Part shown: one piece after another, positions 26,676 through 36,714 of the stretch
Layout of the letters: each line of letters starts with the position of its first letter
Position numbering within the stretch: the stretch's first letter is position 1
Assembly: GCA_002696485.1 (NCBI GenBank)
Contig: NZTP01000086.1
Location: 124,001-188,000 of the forward strand
Direction: 5' to 3'
Length of the DNA stretch: 64,000 bases
Source of the DNA: Altibacter sp.
GTDB taxonomy: Bacteria > Bacteroidota > Bacteroidia > Flavobacteriales > Flavobacteriaceae
Notes under the pieces: generated by a model
What the model was told of the DNA's origin: nothing
Seen by the model: the letters and a program-made list of their open reading frames with translations, nothing else
Database searches by the model: none
Made by a program: the position numbers and the translations under genes

Positions 26676-26683
26676 TATATTTG
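26676..26683 (+). promoter_or_regulatory. -7 element for gdhA
   Basis: TATATTTG matches TAnnTTTG exactly. It predicts a leader of about 115 bases before the gdhA ATG, long for this region. Confidence 0.5.
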
Positions 26684-26804
26684 TTCCCTAAATAACGGAA
26701 ATCTCGAAGATTAAGTATATTGAGTGGAAAGAACGTGATATTCAAGGAATAACGAGGCTCCTTATTTTAAACGATATTTTATAAATAGTAACAAATACAA
26801 GCAG

Positions 26805-28148
26805 ATGAAACAAAGCATTAAAGACTTCATTTCCTACGTAGAAAAGTCCAATCCCAACGAGCCTGAATTTATGCAGGCCGTTACCGAAGTAGCCGAAACT
26901 GTTATTCCGTTCATTGAAGAGAACGAACAATACCAAAATAAGATGTTGCTGGAACGCATGGTAGAGCCGGAGCGTACTATTATCTTCCGCGTACCATGGA
27001 CCGATGACAACGGTGATATTCAAGTAAACCGCGGGTATCGTGTCGAGTTCAACTCGGCTATTGGACCGTACAAAGGAGGGTTGCGCTTTCACCCGTCGGT
27101 GAATCTAAGTATACTAAAATTCCTTGGCTTCGAGCAAACCTTCAAGAACAGCCTTACCACACTTCCCATGGGTGGTGGAAAAGGGGGATCGGACTTTAAT
27201 CCAAAAGGGAAAAGCGACAATGAAGTAATGCGTTTTTGCCAAAGCTTTATGACCGAATTGGCCCGTCATATTGGTCCGAATACCGATGTTCCTGCAGGAG
27301 ATATTGGCGTAGGAGCAAGAGAGATCGGGTACATGTTTGGACAATACAAGCGCCTTCGAAATGAATTTACCGGAGTACTTACCGGAAAAGGGATGTCATA
27401 CGGGGGTTCTTTGATCCGTCCTGAAGCAACAGGATACGGGAATGTATATTTTGCTAAGAATATGCTAGAAACACGAGGCGAAAGCTTTAAAGGGAAGACT
27501 GTCGTGATCTCCGGTTCCGGAAACGTAGCACAATATGCTGCCGAAAAAGCCATGCAATTTGGAGGAAAGGTGGTGACATTTTCAGATTCTGCAGGATATA
27601 TTTATGATGAAGAAGGAATCAATACCGAAAAATTGGCCTTTGTCATGGAACTGAAGAATGTGAAGCGTGGTCGTATTAGTGAATACGTAGATAAGTATCC
27701 TTCAGCAAAATACCACGAAGGCAAACGCCCTTGGGATGTAACTTGTGACATCGCATTGCCGTGTGCCACTCAAAACGAATTGAACGAAGCTGAAGCGAAG
27801 ACGCTGGTCAAGAATGGTTGTATTTGTGTGGGCGAAGGGGCAAACATGCCTTGTACACCGGAAGCTATTGCAGTGTTTCAGGATGCGAAAATCTTGTTCT
27901 CTCCCGGAAAAGCATCAAACGCGGGAGGTGTTTCCACTAGTGGATTGGAAATGTCACAGAACTCTTTGCGATTAAATTGGACCGCCAAAGAAGTAGACGA
28001 ACGTTTACACGCTATCATGAACGATATTCACGCTGCTTGTGTAAAATACGGAAAAGATGGTGATGGGTATGTAGACTATGTAAAAGGAGCTAACGTCGCC
28101 GGGTTTGTGAAAGTTGCCGACGCAATGCTTGCGCAAGGCGTTGTTTAA
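26805..28148 (+). CDS. gdhA: NADP-specific glutamate dehydrogenase
   Basis: 447 residues, the length of hexameric NADP-type enzymes. Seen: substrate lysine K90 in GPYKGGLRFHP, catalytic-region K126 in GGGKGGSDF, NTDVPAGDIGVG, the Rossmann GSGNVAQYAAEKA, and SNAGGVSTSGLEMSQN. It assimilates ammonium by reductive amination of 2-oxoglutarate, and is the main ammonia-assimilation enzyme in many Bacteroidota. Flanked by a candidate promoter and a strong terminator. Confidence 0.97.
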   Translation: MKQSIKDFISYVEKSNPNEPEFMQAVTEVAETVIPFIEENEQYQNKMLLERMVEPERTIIFRVPWTDDNGDIQVNRGYRVEFNSAIGPYKGGLRFHPSVNLSILKFLGFEQTFKNSLTTLPMGGGKGGSDFNPKGKSDNEVMRFCQSFMTELARHIGPNTDVPAGDIGVGAREIGYMFGQYKRLRNEFTGVLTGKGMSYGGSLIRPEATGYGNVYFAKNMLETRGESFKGKTVVISGSGNVAQYAAEKAMQFGGKVVTFSDSAGYIYDEEGINTEKLAFVMELKNVKRGRISEYVDKYPSAKYHEGKRPWDVTCDIALPCATQNELNEAEAKTLVKNGCICVGEGANMPCTPEAIAVFQDAKILFSPGKASNAGGVSTSGLEMSQNSLRLNWTAKEVDERLHAIMNDIHAACVKYGKDGDGYVDYVKGANVAGFVKVADAMLAQGVV

Positions 28149-28195
28149 GGGACAGCAAAATTTTTAAAAAGAATTAATTCTCTTTCAACATACTC

Positions 28196-28226
28196 AAAAA
28201 AGGCTGTCTTTTTAGACAGCCTTTTT
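28196..28226 (+). terminator. Rho-independent terminator after gdhA
   Basis: AAAAAGGCTGTCT pairs with AGACAGCCTTTTT across TTT. Located 48 bases past the gdhA stop. Confidence 0.9.
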
Positions 28227-28290
28227 CATTCCAATCCTGCAATAAATAGTATTTTAGCATGTTATACTATCTGAAAAAACATTGCCATCT

Positions 28291-30594
28291 ATGAAGTTTT
28301 TTGCTTTTCTCTTTCTCATTCTATTTTCCGCAGTATGCACAGCGCAAAATTTTGAAGATCAGTGGGAAGGATATTTTTCGTATGCTTCTGTGATTGGAAT
28401 TTCACAAGGAAACGGTAAGATCTATGCCGCAGCAGAAAATTCTGTATTCCTCTATGATCTAGGCTCTCAGGAGCTGCAAACCATTTCTAGCGTCAACGGA
28501 CTTTCTGCCGAAGCGATCTCAACGATCTATTACAGCGAGAGTTTTGGCGTTCTGGTAGTTGGGTATGAAACAGGTCTTATCGAAATTGTGATCGACGGAG
28601 AAGAGAATGTACTTTCGGTGGTAGATATTCTCGACAAGCAAACCATTCCGCCTAACAAGAAGCGGATCAATCATTTTAATGAACACGAAGGGAACCTCTA
28701 CATTGCAGCCGATTTTGGCATATCGGTTTTCGACCTGAGCGCCTTGGAATTTGGAGACAGCTACTTCATTGGGCCGCTGGGAACCCAGATAGATATCAAT
28801 CAAACTACGGTGGTGGATGATTTTATCTATGCTTCTTCATCGCAGGGAGGCGTGTTACGAGCTCTGGTTGACAATCCGGATCTTATCGATTATGAAGAAT
28901 GGTCAACAGCTATTAGTGGTTTCCATCGCGGGGTACAAGGATTAGGTGACAAGGTATATACGCTTCGGAATGATAATGCTATACTGGAACTTTTTCCCGG
29001 TGGTGGTTTTGTAAATGTGGGGAGCTTCAATGAAACCGTGGTCGGTTTCTACACCGTAGAGAATCTTTTGACGATCACTACCGCCAATACGATTCAAACC
29101 TACGCACCTGGTTTTGTGCAACAGGCGTTTGTCAATACTGTCTCTGGATTCGAATATGAACTACAGTCAGGAATTGCAGTTGACAACAACTTTTATATGG
29201 GAACAACGGAAATTGGGATGCTCCAAGTGCCCTTTGGGACGAATAGTGCAGAACAAATATTGCCCAATGGCCCTCTCTTAAATCGGCCTTTTGCATTGGA
29301 CGTCACACCCGGCCAAGTATGGGTCGTTTATGGAGATATTGATGTAAGCTACAATCCTTTTCCCAGAACTCGACGGGGTATTAGCAACCTACGGGAAGAA
29401 GAATGGACCAATATTCCCTATGAGGACTTGTCTGCTGCGGTGAATGGAGAGATCAATGACTTGGTTGAAGTGACCATCAACCCTACTAATACCGATGAAG
29501 CTTGGATATCATCGTTCGAGAGAGGACTGTTGAAAATAACAGGACTCGACGATTTTTTGCTTTACAATCAGAATAACAGCCCCTTAGCGGAAGTGTTTGT
29601 CCCTCCAAACAATGATAACGCCGGAATACGCATCTATGGTTCCGATTTTGACCGAAGCGGAAATCTGTGGACGCTACAGTCTTTCACAGATGACGCATTA
29701 ATAAAAGTCTCCCCGGGAGGACAGTTTCAAATTATAGATGTCTCAACCATTGTCGACGGCGACAGTGAGGTAGGCTTTAGCGACCTTAAAATAAGCAGAG
29801 AAGGCTATGTGTTTTTCGGTGCATCAAAAACCGGATTGATAGGCTATAATCCGGCGAACGGACAGTTCAATAGCATTAGTGATGATGTAGGAAACGGAAA
29901 CTTAGTGAGCACCGATATTCGTAGCCTTGCATTCGATAATCAGAATCGACTGTGGATAGGTTCCACACGGGGGCTTCGTGTTCTGTTCAGTGTTGGGAAC
30001 TTTTTCAATGACGAGGCAAACAATGATGCACAACCCATTATCTTTTTGGAGGATGGCGTTCCGCAGGAACTTTTATTTCAGCAATCCATTACAGATATCG
30101 AAGTGGATGGCTCAAATAATAAATGGATCGCCACCAGTACTACCGGTGTATTCTATCTATCGGCGAATGGCCAAGAAACCTTGCTGCGCTTCACTAAAGA
30201 TAACTCTCCCCTTCCTTCCAACGGGGTACAAGACATCGCTATCGATCCTGTGGACGGGACAGTATATTTCGCGACAACCAATGGGTTGGTTGCCTATAAA
30301 GGTACGTCTACGGCTCCTCGTGATACTCTGGAAGAGGTATACGTATTTCCAAATCCTGTGCGGCCCGGCTTTAATGGCAATGTTACCATCGACGGACTCA
30401 CTGCACGCGCCAATGTGAAGATCACCGATATTGAAGGTAACTTGGTATATGAAGATACCAGTGAAGGAGGAAGCATTCAATGGGATACCACCGCTTTTGG
30501 TAAATATAAGGTCGCTTCGGGGGTCTACCTGGTATTGATCACAACCGACGACGCCTTGGAAACGAAAGTGTCGAAAATTATGATCATTCGCTAA
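28291..30594 (+). CDS. porZ: PorZ, type IX secretion system sortase-associated protein
   Basis: 767 residues from the ATG at 28291; the longer frame begins at TTG. Signal peptide to about residue 19. About 640 residues of beta-propeller follow, with two-component-propeller repeats such as NRLWIGSTRGLRVL, GNLWTLQ and NNKWIATSTTGVFYL. The last 80 residues are a T9SS sorting-type domain (VFPNPVRPG, IEGNLVYE, SGVYLV). P. gingivalis PorZ (776 residues) has this architecture, forms the surface attachment complex with PorU, PorV and PorQ, and handles A-LPS delivery. Location beside recO supports the call. Shares one base with the recO start. Confidence 0.9.
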   Translation: MKFFAFLFLILFSAVCTAQNFEDQWEGYFSYASVIGISQGNGKIYAAAENSVFLYDLGSQELQTISSVNGLSAEAISTIYYSESFGVLVVGYETGLIEIVIDGEENVLSVVDILDKQTIPPNKKRINHFNEHEGNLYIAADFGISVFDLSALEFGDSYFIGPLGTQIDINQTTVVDDFIYASSSQGGVLRALVDNPDLIDYEEWSTAISGFHRGVQGLGDKVYTLRNDNAILELFPGGGFVNVGSFNETVVGFYTVENLLTITTANTIQTYAPGFVQQAFVNTVSGFEYELQSGIAVDNNFYMGTTEIGMLQVPFGTNSAEQILPNGPLLNRPFALDVTPGQVWVVYGDIDVSYNPFPRTRRGISNLREEEWTNIPYEDLSAAVNGEINDLVEVTINPTNTDEAWISSFERGLLKITGLDDFLLYNQNNSPLAEVFVPPNNDNAGIRIYGSDFDRSGNLWTLQSFTDDALIKVSPGGQFQIIDVSTIVDGDSEVGFSDLKISREGYVFFGASKTGLIGYNPANGQFNSISDDVGNGNLVSTDIRSLAFDNQNRLWIGSTRGLRVLFSVGNFFNDEANNDAQPIIFLEDGVPQELLFQQSITDIEVDGSNNKWIATSTTGVFYLSANGQETLLRFTKDNSPLPSNGVQDIAIDPVDGTVYFATTNGLVAYKGTSTAPRDTLEEVYVFPNPVRPGFNGNVTIDGLTARANVKITDIEGNLVYEDTSEGGSIQWDTTAFGKYKVASGVYLVLITTDDALETKVSKIMIIR

Positions 30595-31310
30595 TGGTTC
30601 TCACTACACGCGCCATTGTACTTTCTTCTTTAAAATATTCTGAAGCCGACTTAATCGTAAGTTGTTTTACCGAGCAAAGCGGCCTAAAAAGTTACTTGCT
30701 TCGGGGGGTGCTAAAATCGAAGAAAGGCAAACTTAAAGCATCCCATTTTTTACCTTTAACACAGCTTGAACTGGTAGTTAGTCACAGAAACAAAGGATCC
30801 CTCGAGCGTATTCAAGAAGCCAAAGTTTCACAGCCTTATCGAACGTTACATACCCATGTGGTAAAGAGTGGGTTGGTCATGTTTCTTTCTGAAATTCTGC
30901 GCAACAGTATCCAAGAAGAGGAACCCAATAAAGAACTTTTTCAGTATCTGGAACAATCACTGCATTGGTTGGACCACCATGACAGTATTGCCAACTTCCA
31001 TATTTTATTTTTAATAAAGTTAAGTGCCTATCTCGGGTTCTACCCGGATGCTTCAGCAATTGAATATCACTATTTTAATCTGGCTGAAGGTATTTTTCAA
31101 GAAAATCCGCTCGATCCGAATTCAGAAAAAGGCCCGCAAATACACACTTTTAAAGCCTTCTTCGGCATAGATTTTGATGCACTTCCGCAAATTAAATTAA
31201 CCAAAAAAGAACGGGCTGATACACTGGATTTGGTATTACGGTATTACCAACTTCACATACAAGGCTACAAACAACCGCGGTCGCTTTTGGTCCTCAACCA
31301 ACTCTATTGA
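30594..31310 (+). CDS. recO: DNA repair protein RecO
   Basis: 238 residues. N-terminal OB fold (VLTTRAIVLSSLKYSEADLIVSCFTE, here given by its key Arg, Ser, Tyr and Glu positions in residues 2-26), LLRGVLKSKKGK, then a helical domain. The usual zinc-binding cysteines of the C-terminal domain are absent, as in many Bacteroidota RecO. RecO loads RecA on SSB-coated gaps. Its ATG overlaps the porZ stop by one base (TAATG), so the two are translated together. Confidence 0.92.
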   Translation: MVLTTRAIVLSSLKYSEADLIVSCFTEQSGLKSYLLRGVLKSKKGKLKASHFLPLTQLELVVSHRNKGSLERIQEAKVSQPYRTLHTHVVKSGLVMFLSEILRNSIQEEEPNKELFQYLEQSLHWLDHHDSIANFHILFLIKLSAYLGFYPDASAIEYHYFNLAEGIFQENPLDPNSEKGPQIHTFKAFFGIDFDALPQIKLTKKERADTLDLVLRYYQLHIQGYKQPRSLLVLNQLY

Positions 31311-31314
31311 ATTT

Positions 31315-33723
31315 ATGAATCGAATCTTACTCTTAACCGTTTTTCTATGCTCCTTTTGCGCTGCCAGCGCACAAACTATCCAAGTGCTGGAAATTGAAAC
31401 CCAAGAACCTATCCCCGGGGTCGCGGTGTATAATTCCGGTAAATCCAAAAGTGGGGTGACCGACTTCGACGGCATGGTCGATATTTCAGCATTTTCAGAA
31501 GATGAGATCATTGTATTTCAACACATTTCACACCTTAAAACCTCGCTTGCTAAAAGCAAAATAATAGCTTCCAATAATAAGGTGTACATGACCACCGATG
31601 CCAGCAGTCTTGATGAAGTAGTACTGTCGGTATCAAAATTCGGCTTAAAGAAGAAGGAACTACCACAACAAATAGTAACGGTTACTTCCGAAGATATCCA
31701 GTTTCAGAATCCGCAAACCGCTGCCGATCTTTTGGAGAATAGCGGACAGGTCTACGTGCAAAAGAGTCAGCTGGGCGGTGGAAGCCCCATGATACGTGGC
31801 TTCTCTACCAACAGGTTGTTGATCACCGTGGATGGGATTCGATTCAATACCGCTATTTTTAGAGGGGGAAACGTTCAAAACGTGATCTCCATAGATCCTT
31901 TTGCCGTAGAACGTACCGAAGTGGTCTTAGGCCCGGGATCTGTTGTCTACGGAAGTGATGCGCTGGGCGGAGTCATGAATTTTTACACCAAGCGTCCCAA
32001 ATTTTCTTTTGAAGAGGGCATGTCCTTTAGCGGAAGTACTACCGCACGATATGCCACTGCTAACGAAGAAAAAACAGGACATGTCGATGTTAACATAGGG
32101 CTTAAAGAATGGGCTTTTTTAACAAGCGTTACCTACAGTGATTTCGGCGATATGAGAATGGGAGAGCACGGTCCCGACGACTACCTACGGCCCGAATATG
32201 TGGAAACGGTTAATGGCGAGGATGTAGTGATCCCAAACCCGGACCCACGGGTACAGGTACCTACGGGATACGACCAGATCAATGCCATGCAAAAAGTGCG
32301 TTTTATGCCTTCGGAAAAATGGGACTTCGGGTTGAACCTATTTTATACAACTACCAGCGATTATTCACGTTATGACCGATTGATACGAAGAAGAAACGGA
32401 ATGTTGCGCTCTGCGGAATGGTACTATGGCCCACAAGAGTGGCTGGCCGGAAATCTGGAGGCACGCAATACTGCCTATGAAGGCGGAATCTATGACGAGA
32501 GTATCATCACGCTGTCGTATCAACGATTCAAAGAAAGCCGAAACGATCGCGATTTTGGCAAACCGACCCTTTTTGAAACCGATGAGACCGTTCATGCCTA
32601 CAGTGCAGCTTGGGATTTTGAAAAGGACTTTGCGAAAGGGAAGTTCCATTACGGGCTGGAATATGTATTCAACAAAGTGAACAGCAACGGGAGCCAAACC
32701 GATATTACTACCGGAATTTCGCAGCCCGATGCTTCGCGTTACCCGGATGGTGCTACGTGGCAAAGTATCGCTGCATATAGCAGCCTTCAGTATCAATTAG
32801 CAGAAACACTTTCGTTTCAAGGAGGCCTGCGCTATAACCATATTTTACTTGATGCCATGTTCGATGAAAGGTTCTATGATTTCCCGTTCGCCGATGCCAA
32901 CCTGAGTACCGGGGCCTTGACCGGCAGCGCAGGATTATCTTGGCAGGCAAGCGAGATCTTGCGATGGAAGGCAAACTTTTCTACGGCATTTAGAGCTCCG
33001 AATGTGGACGATGTTGGAAAGATCTTCGACAGTGAACCGGGAAGTGTGGTGGTGCCCAACCCCGATCTTAAACCCGAATATGCATATAACGGGGAACTGG
33101 CAGCCACCTTGTCTTTCGACAATATAGTGATCATCGAATTGGCAACATATATGACCGAACTAAAAGACGCACTGGTGCGGCGGGACTTTAGCTTGAACGG
33201 TCAGACCCAAATCGAGTATCAAGGAGAACTAAGTGACGTTCAGGCCATTCAAAATGCGGCGAAGGCTGAAATCTACGGATTTGAGGCCGGAATCGAAGTG
33301 AATTTCACACCGCATTGGAAACTGTCTTCTCAATACAATATTACCGACGGGTTTGAAGAGGATGACGATGGCAGCCGAAACCCTATTCGCCATGCAGCAC
33401 CACAATTTGGTAATACACGACTCACCTTTGCTAAGAACAAATGGAAGTTCAATGCTTCGGCTGAATACAACGGACAATTCGATTTTCAGGATCTGGCGCC
33501 CAGTCAGGCGGCGAACGATTTCCTTTATGCCAAGGACGCATTTGGCAATCCGTATTCCCCTCGTTGGTATACGTTGAACTTTGCAGCCCAGTATGCCATT
33601 ACGGAAGCGCTTCAGTTAAATGCTGCGTTGGAGAATATCACCGATCAGCGGTACCAGCCATATAGTTCCGGGATCACTGCGCCGGGGCGCAACTTGATCG
33701 TAGCGGCTACCTATGCGTTCTAA
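31315..33723 (+). CDS. TonB-dependent receptor with carboxypeptidase-like N-terminal domain
   Basis: 802 residues. Signal peptide to about 19, a CarboxypepD_reg-like beta domain at about 21-95 (PIPGVAVYNSGK, SGVTDFDGMV), a plug domain at about 110-230 (MIRGFSTNRLLITVDGIRFN, GPGSVVYGSDALGGVMNFYTK), then a 22-strand barrel ending in aromatic ATYAF. The plug and barrel resemble the hemoglobin/transferrin/lactoferrin receptor group; heme or siderophore uptake is an inference. It starts four bases after recO, so it probably sits in the porZ-recO transcript. Confidence 0.92.
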   Translation: MNRILLLTVFLCSFCAASAQTIQVLEIETQEPIPGVAVYNSGKSKSGVTDFDGMVDISAFSEDEIIVFQHISHLKTSLAKSKIIASNNKVYMTTDASSLDEVVLSVSKFGLKKKELPQQIVTVTSEDIQFQNPQTAADLLENSGQVYVQKSQLGGGSPMIRGFSTNRLLITVDGIRFNTAIFRGGNVQNVISIDPFAVERTEVVLGPGSVVYGSDALGGVMNFYTKRPKFSFEEGMSFSGSTTARYATANEEKTGHVDVNIGLKEWAFLTSVTYSDFGDMRMGEHGPDDYLRPEYVETVNGEDVVIPNPDPRVQVPTGYDQINAMQKVRFMPSEKWDFGLNLFYTTTSDYSRYDRLIRRRNGMLRSAEWYYGPQEWLAGNLEARNTAYEGGIYDESIITLSYQRFKESRNDRDFGKPTLFETDETVHAYSAAWDFEKDFAKGKFHYGLEYVFNKVNSNGSQTDITTGISQPDASRYPDGATWQSIAAYSSLQYQLAETLSFQGGLRYNHILLDAMFDERFYDFPFADANLSTGALTGSAGLSWQASEILRWKANFSTAFRAPNVDDVGKIFDSEPGSVVVPNPDLKPEYAYNGELAATLSFDNIVIIELATYMTELKDALVRRDFSLNGQTQIEYQGELSDVQAIQNAAKAEIYGFEAGIEVNFTPHWKLSSQYNITDGFEEDDDGSRNPIRHAAPQFGNTRLTFAKNKWKFNASAEYNGQFDFQDLAPSQAANDFLYAKDAFGNPYSPRWYTLNFAAQYAITEALQLNAALENITDQRYQPYSSGITAPGRNLIVAATYAF

Positions 33724-33781
33724 GAAACCCTTAAAAGAGAAATAACCCTATCTTTACCGCCTGAAACGCTTTTTGTTTGAT

Positions 33782-34753
33782 ATGAGATGGATCACGCTTG
33801 ACGATTTTATTGATATGTATTCCAAGGTAGTGCAACGTGGGGGGGATTTTTTCTTGAGTAAATTTACACTGAACAAAAAGTCGAGGACCAAAAGTGCCTT
33901 CGACGATACTTTTGTACAATCCTCCAACTGGTGGATTATCCCTAAGGTACGCGAACGGTGGAATAAACTCATCACCGGAAATAGCAACGTCAACTACAAA
34001 GAACATTTTGTTACGAAGTATTGTAAGGGACGTAGTAACCTACGTATTCTGTCCTTGGGTGCGGGGACCTGCAGTCATGAGCTGGAATTAGCGCACTACC
34101 CCAATTTCTCGGAGATCGTATGTGTGGACCTTGCTGAAAATCGATTGGCACAAGCCAAGGCGATCGCCACTTCGCAACAGCTTACAAATATGAAATTTAT
34201 AACCAGCGACTTGAATGCCTATGATTTTCCTGAAAGCTATTTTGATGTCGTGTTGTTCAATGCATCACTCCACCATTTTGAAGCCGTAGAGAAATTGCTT
34301 ACAACACAGGTAAGCAAGACTCTGAAGCCTCACGGTCATGTAGTGATTAACGAATATGTGGGGCCTAACCGATTGCAATATCCTACCCATCAAATAAAGG
34401 CAATTAACAAAGCGTTACAACGTATAAATCCTGCTTTCCGCAAACGTTTCAAGACCAACTTTCCAAAGAATCGTTACTTTGGCAGTGGCATATGGCGAAT
34501 GATCATGGCAGATCCCAGCGAATGTGTGGACTCGGCAGCTATACTGCCCGCCCTGCACGCTCATTTCCATACCCTCGAGGAAAAGGGATACGGCGGCAAC
34601 ATATTGATGAGCGTTTTAAAGGATATTTCTCACCACTTTGTGACGCCAACACCGGAACAGGAAGCGATGCTTCAGAAGCTGTTTGAGTTTGAAGACAACT
34701 ATCTTGAGACGTATGACAGCGACTTTGTGTTTGGCGTGTATCAAAAGAAATGA
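33782..34753 (+). CDS. Class I SAM-dependent methyltransferase
   Basis: 323 residues from the ATG at 33782; the frame opens three codons earlier at TTG. Motif I is ILSLGAGTCSHELELA, an acidic CVDLAE ends strand 2, and motif IV/post-I is DVVLFNASLHHFE. The N-terminal 90 residues are a helical extension. The substrate is unknown; sequence resembles small-molecule or lipid methyltransferases. A near-match -7 element, TATCTTTA, lies at 33749. Convergent with acs. Confidence 0.88.
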   Translation: MRWITLDDFIDMYSKVVQRGGDFFLSKFTLNKKSRTKSAFDDTFVQSSNWWIIPKVRERWNKLITGNSNVNYKEHFVTKYCKGRSNLRILSLGAGTCSHELELAHYPNFSEIVCVDLAENRLAQAKAIATSQQLTNMKFITSDLNAYDFPESYFDVVLFNASLHHFEAVEKLLTTQVSKTLKPHGHVVINEYVGPNRLQYPTHQIKAINKALQRINPAFRKRFKTNFPKNRYFGSGIWRMIMADPSECVDSAAILPALHAHFHTLEEKGYGGNILMSVLKDISHHFVTPTPEQEAMLQKLFEFEDNYLETYDSDFVFGVYQKK

Positions 34754-34806
34754 GTTTCCAAGGTGACGTTTTTTCTGAAAGGATTCTTTCTGTCATCCCA
34801 ATACTC

Positions 34807-36714
34807 TTACAGTACATCCTTTATAATCGCATCGACCACTTCCGGGTTGAGTAAGGTGGAGGTGTCGCCTAATTGGTCTGTTTCACCACAAGCGATCTTC
34901 CGAAGGATGCGGCGCATGATCTTTCCGGACCGCGTCTTTGGCAAACCTTCGGTGAATTGAATCTTATCCAATTTAGCAATGGGCCCGATATGTTCGGTGA
35001 TGATCTGGTTGATCTCCTTCCGAAGATTGGCGGGATCCCGCTGTTCTCCGGTTTCCTTCAGAATTACAAAGCCATACAAAGCATTCCCTTTGATCTCATG
35101 CGGAAATCCAACAATGGCACTTTCGGCAACGGCCGGATGTTCATTGATAGCGTCTTCAATGGGGGCCGTTCCCAAATTATGACCCGAAACAATGATCACA
35201 TCGTCCACGCGACCTGTAATACGATAATAGCCCGTAGTATCTCGTAAAGCGCCGTCTCCGGTAAAATAATAGCCTTTAAATGTGGAAAAATAAGTGTCTT
35301 TATACCGTTGATGATCCCCCCAAATGGTACGAGCCATGGCGGGCCAGGGAAAACCGATACACAAACGTCCGCTCACCGAATTTCCGTGCAGCGTATTACC
35401 CTCTTCGTCCATAAGCGCAGGCTGAATCCCGGGTAAAGGCAAGGTGGCAAATGTAGGGATTGTTGGTGTAGCGTAGGGGATAGGTGAGATCATGATACCG
35501 CCGGTCTCTGTTTGCCACCATGTATCTACGATGGGGCACTGTTTTTTACCAATATTATCATTGTACCAGTGCCAGGCCTCTTCGTTGATAGGCTCTCCCA
35601 CAGTTCCTAGAATCTTAAGAGAGGAAAGGTCATGATTTTCGGAAAAGTCCAGTCGCTCTTTGGCTAAGGCTCGAATAGCCGTGGGTGCTGTGTAAAATTG
35701 GTTTACTTTGTGCTTTTCCACCACGGCCCAGAACCGACTCCAGTCCGGGTAAGAGGGAACACCTTCAAAGAGGACTGTTGTTGCACCGTTCGCTAAAGGT
35801 CCGTAGACAATATAGCTGTGTCCCGTGATCCATCCGATATCGGCAGTGCACCAATACACATCGTCTTCGCGGTATTGAAAGACGTTCTTGAAAGTATAAG
35901 CGGTATAGACCATGTAGCCTGCGGTGGTGTGCACCATGCCTTTTGGTTTTCCGGTGGAGCCGGAGGTATAGAGGATAAACAACGGATCTTCCGCTTCCAT
36001 GAGTTCCGCTGGACATACCGAGGAGGCTTCGTCCAACAGCGGTTGTAGCCAAATGTCCCGACCTTTGTGCATGTTTATTTCTGAATGGATTCGCTTAACC
36101 ACCAACACGGTCGTTACGCCTTTACAATGTTCCAATGCTTCGTCTACAATCCCTTTAAGATCGATGGTCTTGGCACCTCTATACCCACCATCGCTTGTCA
36201 CAACTATGGAACAGTCGCAGTCATTAATACGTGTGGCAAGAGCGGTAGAAGAAAATCCCGCAAACACCACCGAATGGATGGCGCCAATGCGTGCGCAGGC
36301 AAGAAGGGCGATCGCCAATTCCGGGATCATGGGGAGGTAGATACATACCCGATCTCCTTTTTTAACCCCTTGCTCCTTTAATACATTCGCAAATTTACAT
36401 ACCCGCTCGTGCAATTGTTTATAGGTGATGTGTTGCGGTTCCTCCGAAGGATCGTTGGGTTCAAAGAGAAGGGCCGTTTTTGATCCCCGTGCATACAGGT
36501 GCCGATCGATACAGTTCTCGGTGATGTTAAGTTGGGCGCCTTGGAACCATCGAACGGCGGGCTGAGTGAGATCGTGTTCCAAAACCCGGTCCCAAGGTTT
36601 ACGCCAGAGGAAATTCTCTTCCGCAATTTCTTCCCAAAAGGTTTCCGGATCGCGTACCGATTTGCGATAGACTTGAAAATATTCTTCTAGATTCTTAATA
36701 TGGTAGTTACTCAT
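34807..36714 (-). CDS. acs: Acetyl-CoA synthetase
   Basis: 635 residues, usual length. P-loop-like YTSGSTGKPKG at 249-259, the DTWWQTETGG acetate-pocket motif near 400, and the C-terminal lysine K598 in TRSGKIMRR, which forms acetyl-AMP and is the usual site of regulatory acetylation. Converts acetate, ATP and CoA to acetyl-CoA. No deacetylase of the Sir2 type is adjacent, though a histone-deacetylase-fold hydrolase lies 0.7 kb upstream. Confidence 0.97.
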   Translation of the reverse strand: MSNYHIKNLEEYFQVYRKSVRDPETFWEEIAEENFLWRKPWDRVLEHDLTQPAVRWFQGAQLNITENCIDRHLYARGSKTALLFEPNDPSEEPQHITYKQLHERVCKFANVLKEQGVKKGDRVCIYLPMIPELAIALLACARIGAIHSVVFAGFSSTALATRINDCDCSIVVTSDGGYRGAKTIDLKGIVDEALEHCKGVTTVLVVKRIHSEINMHKGRDIWLQPLLDEASSVCPAELMEAEDPLFILYTSGSTGKPKGMVHTTAGYMVYTAYTFKNVFQYREDDVYWCTADIGWITGHSYIVYGPLANGATTVLFEGVPSYPDWSRFWAVVEKHKVNQFYTAPTAIRALAKERLDFSENHDLSSLKILGTVGEPINEEAWHWYNDNIGKKQCPIVDTWWQTETGGIMISPIPYATPTIPTFATLPLPGIQPALMDEEGNTLHGNSVSGRLCIGFPWPAMARTIWGDHQRYKDTYFSTFKGYYFTGDGALRDTTGYYRITGRVDDVIIVSGHNLGTAPIEDAINEHPAVAESAIVGFPHEIKGNALYGFVILKETGEQRDPANLRKEINQIITEHIGPIAKLDKIQFTEGLPKTRSGKIMRRILRKIACGETDQLGDTSTLLNPEVVDAIIKDVL

